Source: CAYZMH01 sp964479445 (lineage in GTDB: Bacteria; Bacteroidota; Bacteroidia; Bacteroidales; GCA-2748055). From it: a stretch of DNA of 12,284 nt. Numbering within the stretch: the first letter of the stretch is position 1; every line of letters begins with the position of its first letter. The notes beneath the pieces are model-generated. The model saw nothing but the letters and a program-made list of their open reading frames with translations, was not told the origin of the DNA and did no database searches. Location of the stretch: NCBI GenBank assembly GCA_964479445.1, contig CAYZMH010000091.1, forward strand, positions 1 through 12,284. The letters are read 5' to 3'. Below are positions 1-7,558 of this stretch, piece by piece. The position numbers and the translations under genes were made by a program.

Positions 1-1638
1 CAAGAACTGACTCCGGCATTTGGTCTCCGAGGTGGCATACTCCACCATGGTGTGGATCCGTGATGCGTACCGCTCTTTCCGGAAGCGATACCGCTCGGGG
101 GAGATATGAAGGGTACGGTCATCCAGCCGCTCTTCAAGCAGGGTGACAACCGGATTCTTCTTTTTGGGTATGTAATTGATCACCCGGGCCCTGGCAAGCG
201 CCACCAGGTACTTGTATACATCATCGGGTTTCAGTCCCGACCTGCGGGCAAGCATGGCCTCATCCACGGGTACATATTGCGAAAACAGGCCGCTGTAAGA
301 CCGGAGCAGTAATTTAATGAACGAATCGAAATCATGGTTCTTCACCTGGAACTTGTAGAGCGCATCCCTGTCCACCGTGAAATGAACCCGGGAGGGGTTG
401 TGGATCTCTTCGGTGATCTCCAGGTATCCCTCCTTCATCAGGATATCCAGCGCATTGACAGCCACCAGGGCGTGGAAACGGTAGGTGGAGAGAAAATCCC
501 CCAGGATGAAATCGTAGGATTGCCCTTTCCCGCTTCCCACCGGTAACTGCAGGTAATTGCCGAGGGCTGTGTATACCTCCTTGATCCGTTGAATCCCCGG
601 GAAGTTCACGTCAATCCGCTGTTTGGCCAGCCTTTTGTCATACGGACTGTAGAGGAGAATCGCCCAGGCCCGCTTTTCATCACGACCTGCCCTGCCGGCC
701 TCCTGGAAATAGGCCTCCGGCGAATCGGGAAGATCCATGTGGATCACGAAGCGAACATCCGGCTTGTCAATTCCCATCCCAAACGCATTGGTTGCAACCA
801 TCACCCGTGTGACATCTTTCTGCCACTGCTCCTGCCGCAGGTTACGATCCTCATGTTTCAGTCCGGCATGGTAATGATCGGCCGACACCCCGTTTTTACG
901 AAGCAGGGCCGCAAATTCAGCCGTCTTTTTCCGGCTGCGCACATAGACTACTCCCGGACCGGTTATTTTCTGGCATATATTCAGTAACTCACGGGATTTA
1001 TCCTCGGTTCTGCGAACCACGTAAACCAGGTTTTTTCGCTCGAAGCTCTTCTTCAACAGGTTGGGTTTCCTGAACCGGAGTTTCTCCATGATATCCCCGG
1101 CTACCTGCTCCGTTGCCGTGGCAGTAAGAGCAAGTACTGGAGCATCGGGGAGCAGCTCACGGAGTTCGGCAATACGGAGGTAAGAAGGCCTGAAGTCGTA
1201 TCCCCACTGGGAGATGCAGTGCGCCTCATCTACAACCAGCAGGCTGACTTTCATGTGTTGTACGCGGGCGCGAAACAGGTCGGTGACCAGGCGTTCGGGG
1301 GAGAGATAGAGAAACCTGAACCCACCGTAAATGCAGTTGTCCAGTGCTATCCCTATTTCATCACGGGTCATTCCGCTATGGATCGACATGGCCTTTATCT
1401 TCCTTCTTTTCAGGTTCTCCACCTGGTCTTTCATCAGCGAGATCAGGGGAGTGACCACCAGGCATATCCCTTCGTGGACCATGGCCGGAACCTGGAAGGT
1501 GATCGATTTGCCGCCCCCGGTAGGCATCAGGGCCAGGGTATCATTCCCCGCACCAGCCGACTCCACGATATCCTCCTGCAACGGACGAAAGGATCCGTAG
1601 CCCCAGTAACGGAGGAGCGCTTCCCTGTATCTACTCAT
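1..1638 (-). CDS. recQ: RecQ-family ATP-dependent 3'-5' DNA helicase, C-terminus cut off by window edge
   Basis: RecQ helicases unwind DNA 3' to 5' during recombination and repair of stalled forks. The frame is open for 546 codons down to base 1 with no stop, so the C-terminus lies outside the window. Visible motifs are Walker A MPTGGGKS (residues 38-45), DEAH (137-140) followed by the RecQ aromatic loop CISQWGYDFRP, and motif VI QEAGRAGRD (312-320). The first zinc-ligand-type cysteine appears only at residue 541, in KCRSQFL, so about 220 residues separate it from motif VI. That stretch looks like winged-helix sequence (about 381-435 and 455-510). In E. coli RecQ the corresponding gap is far shorter and the winged helix follows the zinc site. 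The start is the only ATG after an in-frame TGA at 1654-1656. The gene is divergent from guaB across 127 bases. The family call is secure; which RecQ paralogue it is remains an inference. Confidence 0.95.
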   Translation of the reverse strand, partial: MSRYREALLRYWGYGSFRPLQEDIVESAGAGNDTLALMPTGGGKSITFQVPAMVHEGICLVVTPLISLMKDQVENLKRRKIKAMSIHSGMTRDEIGIALDNCIYGGFRFLYLSPERLVTDLFRARVQHMKVSLLVVDEAHCISQWGYDFRPSYLRIAELRELLPDAPVLALTATATEQVAGDIMEKLRFRKPNLLKKSFERKNLVYVVRRTEDKSRELLNICQKITGPGVVYVRSRKKTAEFAALLRKNGVSADHYHAGLKHEDRNLRQEQWQKDVTRVMVATNAFGMGIDKPDVRFVIHMDLPDSPEAYFQEAGRAGRDEKRAWAILLYSPYDKRLAKQRIDVNFPGIQRIKEVYTALGNYLQLPVGSGKGQSYDFILGDFLSTYRFHALVAVNALDILMKEGYLEITEEIHNPSRVHFTVDRDALYKFQVKNHDFDSFIKLLLRSYSGLFSQYVPVDEAMLARRSGLKPDDVYKYLVALARARVINYIPKKKNPVVTLLEERLDDRTLHISPERYRFRKERYASRIHTMVEYATSETKCRSQFL

Positions 1639-1725
1639 TTTCTGCGATTTACATCAATGATTAATCCATTCCGGACGGCACCGCGAGGCTTCGTTTAAAA
1701 CGCTTCCAATTTGGTGTTTTTTTTG

Positions 1726-1733
1726 TACTTTTG
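1726..1733 (+). promoter_or_regulatory. Predicted guaB promoter, Bacteroidota -7 element
   Basis: The sequence TACTTTTG fits the Bacteroidota housekeeping -7 consensus TAnnTTTG exactly and ends 32 bases before the guaB start codon, implying a leader of roughly 25 bases. I do not see a convincing -33 TTG at the usual 19-21 base spacing; a TTG at 1711-1713 is too close. No matching element is obvious for the divergent recQ in the rest of this 127-base gap. Confidence 0.55.
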
Positions 1734-1765
1734 CCACATTTAAATGTAAACAAAATAACGCTACC

Positions 1766-3235
1766 ATGTCTTTCGCAGAAAATAAATTAGGTACAGAGGG
1801 TCTCACGTTTGATGATGTGCTGCTGGTACCCTCCTACTCAGAAGTCCTGCCCAGGTCGGTCTCCCTGAGGTCGGCTTTCACCCGGTCCATCAAGCTGAAC
1901 ACCCCGATCGTTTCGGCAGCCATGGACACCGTCACGGAATCCCGGCTGGCCATTACCATTGCCCGGGAAGGCGGAATCGGGGTGATCCATAAAAACATGG
2001 CGATCGAACAGCAGGCCAACGAAGTAAGGAAAGTCAAACGCGCGGAGAGTGTTATGATCCACGATCCGATTACCATAAGCCGGGATAATACGGTTTCCGA
2101 CGCCCTCACCCTGATGAAGGAATACAAGATCGGGGGTATTCCCGTGGTGGATAACCGGGGAAAGCTGATCGGGATCGTTACCAACCGCGACCTGCGGTTT
2201 CAAAAAAACATGAAGCGACCCGTGGGGGAAGTAATGACCGACAAGAATATTATCACCACCACGCGCAAAACCGACCTCGCCAAAGCCGCTGAAATCCTCC
2301 AGAAATATAAAATCGAAAAGTTGCCGGTTGTGGACGAGGATAATACACTGATCGGACTGATCACCTATAAAGACATTACCAAATCCAAGGACAGGCCCAA
2401 CGCTGTAAAAGATGAGAGAGGGCGCCTGCGGGTAGCCGCAGCGATCGGTGTGTCAGGAGATCTCAAAGGGAACCTTAAACAACTTTACGAAGCCGGAGTG
2501 GATGCGGTGGTCATCGATACGGCTCATGGCCATCACAAAGGAGTGATCGAGGCCTGCAAACTGGCGAAGTCGATCTATCCCGAGCTTCAGCTCGTGGTCG
2601 GGAACATCGGAACTGCAGAAGCGGCTTCGGCGTTGATCGAAGCCGGAGCAGATGCGCTCAAGGTGGGGATCGGACCCGGGTCAATTTGCACCACACGTGT
2701 GATCGCCGGGGTGGGAGTCCCGCAACTGACGGCCATCTTCGATGTTTCCCGGATAGCCTCCAAAGCCGGGGTTCCGGTAATTGCCGACGGTGGAATCCGC
2801 TACTCCGGGGATATTGTAAAAGCCCTGGCCGCAGGTGCCAGCACCATCATGGCAGGATCGCTCTTTGCCGGGGTGGAGGAGTCCCCCGGGGAGACCATCA
2901 TTTATAACGGGCGAAAATATAAATCCTACCGCGGCATGGGATCTATCGAAGCCATGCAGGAGGGATCCAAGGATCGCTATTTCCAGGATATGGAGGACGA
3001 TATCAAGAAACTGGTCCCGGAAGGGATCGCCGCACGGGTTCCTTTCAAAGGCTCCCTGAACGAAGTGATCTATCAACTGGTAGGCGGACTCCGAGCCGGG
3101 ATGGGCTACTGCGGGGCTCCCGATATCACCTCCCTGCAACAGGCGCGCTTTGTTCGCATAACCAATGCCGGTGTGGCTGAGGGCCATCCCCATGATGTAA
3201 CCATCACCCGGGAAGCCCCTAATTATAGCCGATAA
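1766..3235 (+). CDS. guaB: Inosine-5'-monophosphate dehydrogenase
   Basis: IMPDH oxidises IMP to XMP with NAD+, the first committed and usually rate-limiting step of GMP synthesis, in the cytoplasm. The 489-residue length is normal for the bacterial enzyme. The N-terminus has the typical GLTFDDVLLVPSYSEV segment. Two CBS repeats forming a regulatory Bateman domain occupy about residues 95-205 within the TIM barrel. The catalytic loop GPGSICTTR places the nucleophilic cysteine at C308, the phosphate/flap region contains YRGMGS (388-393), and the catalytic Arg-Tyr pair is R404-Y405 in KDRYFQ. The C-terminal AGMGYCGA segment is also standard. The ATG at 1766 fits the conserved N-terminus and follows a -7 promoter element. 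No clear terminator follows, but 155 bases separate it from the next gene, which suggests a single-gene transcript. The Bateman domain implies possible control by adenine/guanine nucleotides, as known for the family. Confidence 0.98.
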   Translation: MSFAENKLGTEGLTFDDVLLVPSYSEVLPRSVSLRSAFTRSIKLNTPIVSAAMDTVTESRLAITIAREGGIGVIHKNMAIEQQANEVRKVKRAESVMIHDPITISRDNTVSDALTLMKEYKIGGIPVVDNRGKLIGIVTNRDLRFQKNMKRPVGEVMTDKNIITTTRKTDLAKAAEILQKYKIEKLPVVDEDNTLIGLITYKDITKSKDRPNAVKDERGRLRVAAAIGVSGDLKGNLKQLYEAGVDAVVIDTAHGHHKGVIEACKLAKSIYPELQLVVGNIGTAEAASALIEAGADALKVGIGPGSICTTRVIAGVGVPQLTAIFDVSRIASKAGVPVIADGGIRYSGDIVKALAAGASTIMAGSLFAGVEESPGETIIYNGRKYKSYRGMGSIEAMQEGSKDRYFQDMEDDIKKLVPEGIAARVPFKGSLNEVIYQLVGGLRAGMGYCGAPDITSLQQARFVRITNAGVAEGHPHDVTITREAPNYSR

Positions 3236-3344
3236 TAATACGCCGTCGGACCTTTTATGCCTGTTTTATATATGCAGGCGAATCCCGTAATTTGAAACAA
3301 AAAAACAGGTATTGTTACAAACGGTCAGCTAACATATAAAAAAA

Positions 3345-3352
3345 TATATTTC
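3345..3352 (+). promoter_or_regulatory. Possible -7 element for the foldase/OstA operon
   Basis: TATATTTC matches the Bacteroidota -7 consensus TAnnTTTG in all but the last base and lies 38 bases before the ATG at 3391, in an A/T-rich stretch. No -33 TTG is seen at the usual spacing, so this is a weak call. It is listed because the four tightly packed genes that follow need a promoter in the 155-base gap after guaB. Otherwise that gap (3236-3390) holds only a short imperfect hairpin. Confidence 0.3.
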
Positions 3353-3390
3353 AGTTGAATCCGTTATACTAAAACCAAAAACCATAGAAG

Positions 3391-5352
3391 ATGCTACTGA
3401 AAAAAATCGTATTCCCTCTTTTTCTGCTGGTAACCGTAACACTGCACGGTCAGGACCAGGAAATGCTGCTCACTATAGGTGACAAAGAGATCACCGTTGA
3501 GGAGTTTGAACGCATTTACCGGAAGAACAACAGCGAAAACACCGGTGTGCAGCAAACTCCCGAAGAGTACCTGGATCTGTTTATCAATTTCAAGCTCAAG
3601 GTACTCGAGGCGGAGAACCTGGGAATGGATACCACAGAAAAATTTGTTGAAGAATTCAATACCTACAAGGAAGAACTTGCCAAACCCTACATGACCGATG
3701 AGGAGTCGCGGCAAAAGACCCTGGAGGAAGCCTATGAACGAATGAAATGGGACCTGCATGTAAGCCATATCCTCATCTCCATGCCGGAAAACCCGATGCC
3801 CGAAGATACCCTTAAAGCATATGAAAAAGCAATGGAAGTAAGGGAACGCATTCTTCAGGGCGAACCCTTTGAAAAAGTGGCCCGGGCTACATCCGACGAT
3901 CCGGGGGCTAAAAGCAACGGGGGGGACCTGGGATATTTTACCGTGTTTTATATGGTATACCCTTTCGAAACCGCTGCCTACAACCTGGAGACGGGGGAGC
4001 TCTCCATGCCGGTGCGAACACGGTTCGGGTATCATATCCTGAAACTGCATGACCGACGCCCCGCCCGCGGCAAAATCAAAGTAGCCCACATTTTTGTTAA
4101 AGCACCTCAGCAAGCTCCGATGGAGGAGCAGGAAGAGGCAAAGGAAAAAATTTATGCGGCCTACGACAGCCTGCAAAACGGGGTGTCATTCAGCCGGATG
4201 GTCAGAGTATTCTCTGATGATAAGAACAATGCCTCCAACGGGGGACAACTCCCGGTATTCGGAATAGGAAGGATGATTCCGGTATTTGAAGAGAAAGCCT
4301 TCAGCATGGAAGAACCCGGTGAGATTACAGAACCATTCAGGTCCTTCTATGGCTGGCACATCGTGAAGCTTATCGAGAAAAAACCCATCGGTACCTTCGA
4401 AGAGATGGAGCCTAACCTGTCGATGCAAGCCCTTCGGGGTAATCGAAGTCATGTTGCCACCAACAGGTTTCTGGAAAAACTCAAAGCGGAATATGGTTAT
4501 GAATTCTACCGGGAAAACCTGGAAAAATTCTATGAACTCGTGGATACAACCGTTTTTTCAAATGAATGGGATATTGAAGTTACCAGGGGATTTAACGAAC
4601 CACTGTTCCGGATCGGGGACCGGGTTGTAAACACAACAGCATTTGCAAGCTACATCGATGAACGGCAGCGGCGAAGAAAGCAGATTCCCGTAAGAACTTT
4701 TGTCAACCAACTCTTCGGGGAATTTAAAGAGCAGGAGATCCTTGCCTATGAAAAATCAAGGTTGCCTGAAAAATACCCCGAATACCGCTACATTGTACAG
4801 GAGTACCACGACGGGATCCTCTTATTTGATTTAATGGATGAGAAGGTATGGACCCGTGCCGTGGAGGATACAACCGGACTGGAAGCATTTTTTGAGGAAC
4901 ACAGGGAGGATTATATGTGGGACCGCAGGGCATCCGGGGTTATCGTGAAATGCGACAGCACCGTGGATGTGGACAGGGTCTATAAAAACGCAGACAAATT
5001 GACCAGGAAGTTCTGGCGATGGGATGAAGATAAACTTCAGCGGAAATTCTGTGAATCCGATACCCTGGCCTGCATCGAACTGGACCCCTTCAAGGTCGAA
5101 GAGGGCACCGATGAGCAGGTGGACAAACTGGGTATGAAACCGGGTATCGGGGAACCCTACCGGGAGAACGGAAAAACCAGTTTCGTGATTATCCGTGAAA
5201 TCCTCGAGCCGGAAACAAAAAAGCTTGATGAAACCCGTGGCCAGGTAATCAGCGATTACCAGGACCACCTGGAAGACCGGTGGGTGCAAAAACTACGTGA
5301 AAAATATACCGTGGAAGTGAATGAAGAGTTGCTTTCAGAAATTGAACTATGA
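3391..5352 (+). CDS. Large periplasmic SurA/PpiC-type peptidyl-prolyl isomerase with two intact and one degenerate parvulin domain
   Basis: This is a predicted exported foldase that would assist folding of envelope proteins and isomerise X-Pro bonds. Residues 1-20 form a signal peptide with likely cleavage before Q21. A SurA-N-like helical region (about 25-118) precedes two parvulin domains. The first (about 120-222) has both family histidines, VSHIL (H126) and FGYHI (H215). The second (about 228-330) also has both, VAHIF (H233) and YGWHI (H323). From residue 405 a second N-domain-like segment begins (LFRIGD, compare LLTIGD at 26-31). It is followed by a third parvulin-like stretch (about 508-606), where VIVKC stands in place of the histidine motif, so it is probably not catalytic. 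At 653 residues it is much longer than E. coli SurA (428). It opens a four-gene run, and its TGA overlaps the next ATG. Foldase identity is strong; clients are unknown. Confidence 0.9.
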   Translation: MLLKKIVFPLFLLVTVTLHGQDQEMLLTIGDKEITVEEFERIYRKNNSENTGVQQTPEEYLDLFINFKLKVLEAENLGMDTTEKFVEEFNTYKEELAKPYMTDEESRQKTLEEAYERMKWDLHVSHILISMPENPMPEDTLKAYEKAMEVRERILQGEPFEKVARATSDDPGAKSNGGDLGYFTVFYMVYPFETAAYNLETGELSMPVRTRFGYHILKLHDRRPARGKIKVAHIFVKAPQQAPMEEQEEAKEKIYAAYDSLQNGVSFSRMVRVFSDDKNNASNGGQLPVFGIGRMIPVFEEKAFSMEEPGEITEPFRSFYGWHIVKLIEKKPIGTFEEMEPNLSMQALRGNRSHVATNRFLEKLKAEYGYEFYRENLEKFYELVDTTVFSNEWDIEVTRGFNEPLFRIGDRVVNTTAFASYIDERQRRRKQIPVRTFVNQLFGEFKEQEILAYEKSRLPEKYPEYRYIVQEYHDGILLFDLMDEKVWTRAVEDTTGLEAFFEEHREDYMWDRRASGVIVKCDSTVDVDRVYKNADKLTRKFWRWDEDKLQRKFCESDTLACIELDPFKVEEGTDEQVDKLGMKPGIGEPYRENGKTSFVIIREILEPETKKLDETRGQVISDYQDHLEDRWVQKLREKYTVEVNEELLSEIEL

Positions 5353-6203
5353 TGCGCTTTCAACCCTTCATAATCACCCTGGTGCTTATCGCGGTATGCA
5401 CATCCTGCCAGTACTTTGTTAAGTCAGGGAACGGCGAGGTAGTGGCCCGCGTCCACGACCGCTACCTCTACCAGTCCGACCTGGCCGGCGCCGTCCCCGA
5501 AGGTACCGGTCCGGAAGACAGCGCCGTTATTGCCCACAGGTACATCGACACCTGGGTGAAGGAGCAGCTTTTGTTGCACCGCGCTGAGCTGGCCCTGTCT
5601 GAAGAGCAGAAGGATTTTGACAAGCAGATCGAAGAGTACCGTACCTCCCTGTTGATATACTCCTACCGGCAAAAGCTTCTTACCCGGAAACTGGATACAG
5701 TGATCGGAAAAGAGGAGGTCAGGGAGTACTATGAGAACAACCTCAACAACTTCATCCTTTCACAGGATATCGTTAAAGCTTCTTTTGTAAAAGTACCCCT
5801 GACTGCTCCCGATATTGACGATGTACGAAGGTGGTCCCGTTCGGCCCGGTCAGAAGACCTGGATAATCTTGAGAAGTACTCGCTCAACTATGCCGAGAAA
5901 TTTGACACATTCGATAACAGCTGGGTCTATTTTTCGAGGATCAGGGAGCAAATCCCCCTGGCCATTTCCAATACCTCGCGTTACCTGAGATACAACCGGA
6001 ATATTGAAACCAGCGACTCGCTTTTTCATTACTTCCTCCATATAGAGGATCACAAACCCGAAGGGGAGATCGCCCCGCTGGAACTCGTACAGAAAGATAT
6101 CCGGAACATCTTGCTTAACAAGCGGAAAATCCGGTTCTTCCAGGAACTGGAATCCCGCGTATACACCGAAGGAATGAACCGAAACCAATTTGAAATCTAT
6201 TGA
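5349..6203 (+). CDS. Predicted lipoprotein, SurA-like chaperone with a degenerate parvulin domain
   Basis: The 284-residue product has a hydrophobic leader (about residues 6-16) ending in CTSC, so C20 (or C17) is a plausible lipidation site, which would anchor it to a membrane facing the periplasm. The segment VVARVHDRYLYQSDL (31-45) is a SurA-N-type opening, followed by helices resembling the chaperone core (55-130) and EEVREYYENN (122-131), the usual lead-in to a parvulin domain. The next stretch (about 140-237) has the outline of such a domain but reads VKASFVKV where a catalytic histidine is expected, and it lacks the GG-x-LG core. The end (238-284, starting PEGEIAPLELV) again matches SurA-type C-termini. 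I infer a non-catalytic holdase. Its ATG overlaps the upstream stop (ATGA); a second ATG at 5352 is also possible. Flanking foldase genes support the reading, but sequence alone makes it only moderately secure. Confidence 0.75.
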   Translation: MMRFQPFIITLVLIAVCTSCQYFVKSGNGEVVARVHDRYLYQSDLAGAVPEGTGPEDSAVIAHRYIDTWVKEQLLLHRAELALSEEQKDFDKQIEEYRTSLLIYSYRQKLLTRKLDTVIGKEEVREYYENNLNNFILSQDIVKASFVKVPLTAPDIDDVRRWSRSARSEDLDNLEKYSLNYAEKFDTFDNSWVYFSRIREQIPLAISNTSRYLRYNRNIETSDSLFHYFLHIEDHKPEGEIAPLELVQKDIRNILLNKRKIRFFQELESRVYTEGMNRNQFEIY

Positions 6204-6205
6204 TC

Positions 6206-7558
6206 ATGATGACCCGCAGAAAGATATACCTGACATGCATAGCACTGTTAACCGCATTCACGCTTCAGGCGCAAAAAGGCCCGCTCATTCTCGACCGGGT
6301 CGTTGCCGTGGTGGGTGATTTCCAGGTACTGCAATCCGATATCGAACAGCAATACCTCCAGATGAAAGCCGGCCAGTCATACATGCCGGAAGGAGTGCGG
6401 TGTGAAATCTTCAACTTTTTCATAGAGCAGAAACTGCTCATGAACCAGGCTAAAATCGACAGCATCGTGGTCTCCCCCGCCCAGGTGGAGCTCCAGATGG
6501 AAGCCCGCCTGGAGGCCTTTATCAACCAGATAGGGAGCGAAGAGGCACTGGAGGAGTACTTCAATAAGTCGATCTATGATATCAAGGATGACCTGCGCGA
6601 GGCCATGCGGGAGATGATGATCACCCAGGAGGTGGAAATGAGCATCACCGGGGATATCAAGATCACTCCCTCAGAGGTACGCGATTATTACCAGGGACTT
6701 CATCCCGACAGCATACCCTATATCGACTCGGAAGTTAAGGTGGCCCAGATCGTCACCTACCCGTCCTATAGCGAAGATGCCGTGTTTGAAGTGAAAGAGC
6801 GACTCCTGGAACTCCGGAAACGGATAATGGAGGGAGAGAACTTTGCCACCCTTGCCATTCTTTATTCCGACGGACCTTCGGCCAGCCGGGGCGGTGAACT
6901 GGGATTTATGCCGAAATCAAACCTGGATCCGGCCTACGTGGATGCCGCATGGTCGTTAAAAAAGGGACAGGTAAGTAAAATCGTGGAGTCCGAGTTCGGC
7001 TTTCATATCATTCAGGTGATCGAACGACGCGGGGACATGGTCAATACAAGGCATATCCTGCTCAAGCCCACAGTTAGCGCACAGTCCAAACAACAGGCGT
7101 TATCCAAACTGGATAGCCTGCGTACAGCTATCCTGAACGACTCCATCTCCTTCGAACTGGCTGCCAAAAGGTACTCGGAGGATGAAAAAACCAGCGTGAA
7201 CGGCGGACTCCTGGTCAATCCGGCTACCAATGCCGCCACCTTCAAACTCGATGAGCTGGACTCCAAAGATTACTATACGGTGCGCGAAATAGAGGTAGGT
7301 GATGTATCCGAACCCTATGAAACCGAAACAGAGAATGGCAAGCTCGCCTATAAGATGATCAAGCTGAAAATGCGCACCGAACCCCACCGGGCCAACCTGG
7401 AAGAGGACTACCTGCTGCTTCAAAACCTGGCGCTGGAGAAGAAAAAGCAGGAGGTGATGCAAAACTGGTACCGCGAAAAGCGGGCAGAAACCTATATCCG
7501 GATCGATGAAGCCTTCAGCCATTGCGCCAAAAGCGACCGTGAACTCACTGCCCGGTAA
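6206..7558 (+). CDS. surA: SurA homologue, periplasmic chaperone with two parvulin-like domains
   Basis: SurA escorts unfolded outer-membrane proteins across the periplasm to the BAM complex. Counting from the ATG at 6206, residues 1-22 form a signal peptide (cleavage before Q23). The N-domain starts with LDRVVAVVGDFQVLQSDI, the classic SurA opening. Two parvulin-like domains follow at about 176-275 and 280-385, then a C-terminal helix. The first domain has the core SRGGELGFMP and the late histidine FGFHIIQV (H267), but Q181 occupies the early histidine position. The second has the early histidine TRHILLK (H283) but lacks the late one, reading KLAYKMIKL. At 450 residues it is close to E. coli SurA. 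An in-frame TTG at 6200 would add two residues and overlap the previous stop; I prefer an ATG at 6206 or 6209. Its TAA overlaps the next ATG. Confidence 0.9.
   Translation: MMTRRKIYLTCIALLTAFTLQAQKGPLILDRVVAVVGDFQVLQSDIEQQYLQMKAGQSYMPEGVRCEIFNFFIEQKLLMNQAKIDSIVVSPAQVELQMEARLEAFINQIGSEEALEEYFNKSIYDIKDDLREAMREMMITQEVEMSITGDIKITPSEVRDYYQGLHPDSIPYIDSEVKVAQIVTYPSYSEDAVFEVKERLLELRKRIMEGENFATLAILYSDGPSASRGGELGFMPKSNLDPAYVDAAWSLKKGQVSKIVESEFGFHIIQVIERRGDMVNTRHILLKPTVSAQSKQQALSKLDSLRTAILNDSISFELAAKRYSEDEKTSVNGGLLVNPATNAATFKLDELDSKDYYTVREIEVGDVSEPYETETENGKLAYKMIKLKMRTEPHRANLEEDYLLLQNLALEKKKQEVMQNWYREKRAETYIRIDEAFSHCAKSDRELTAR

Noticed and set aside
1219..1698. Long open frames on the + strand opposite recQ, and on the - strand opposite guaB, the foldases and the OstA-like gene.
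   Set aside because: They are antisense shadows of well-supported genes, with no recognisable domain and no promoter of their own.
3259..3279. GCCTG...CAGGC inverted repeat after guaB as a possible terminator.
   Set aside because: The stem is only five base pairs with an 11-base loop and is not followed by a T-run.
6200..6205. TTG at 6200 as the surA start, overlapping the previous stop.
   Set aside because: Two ATG codons at 6206 and 6209 follow at once and give a normal signal peptide, so a rare start is not needed, although it cannot be excluded.
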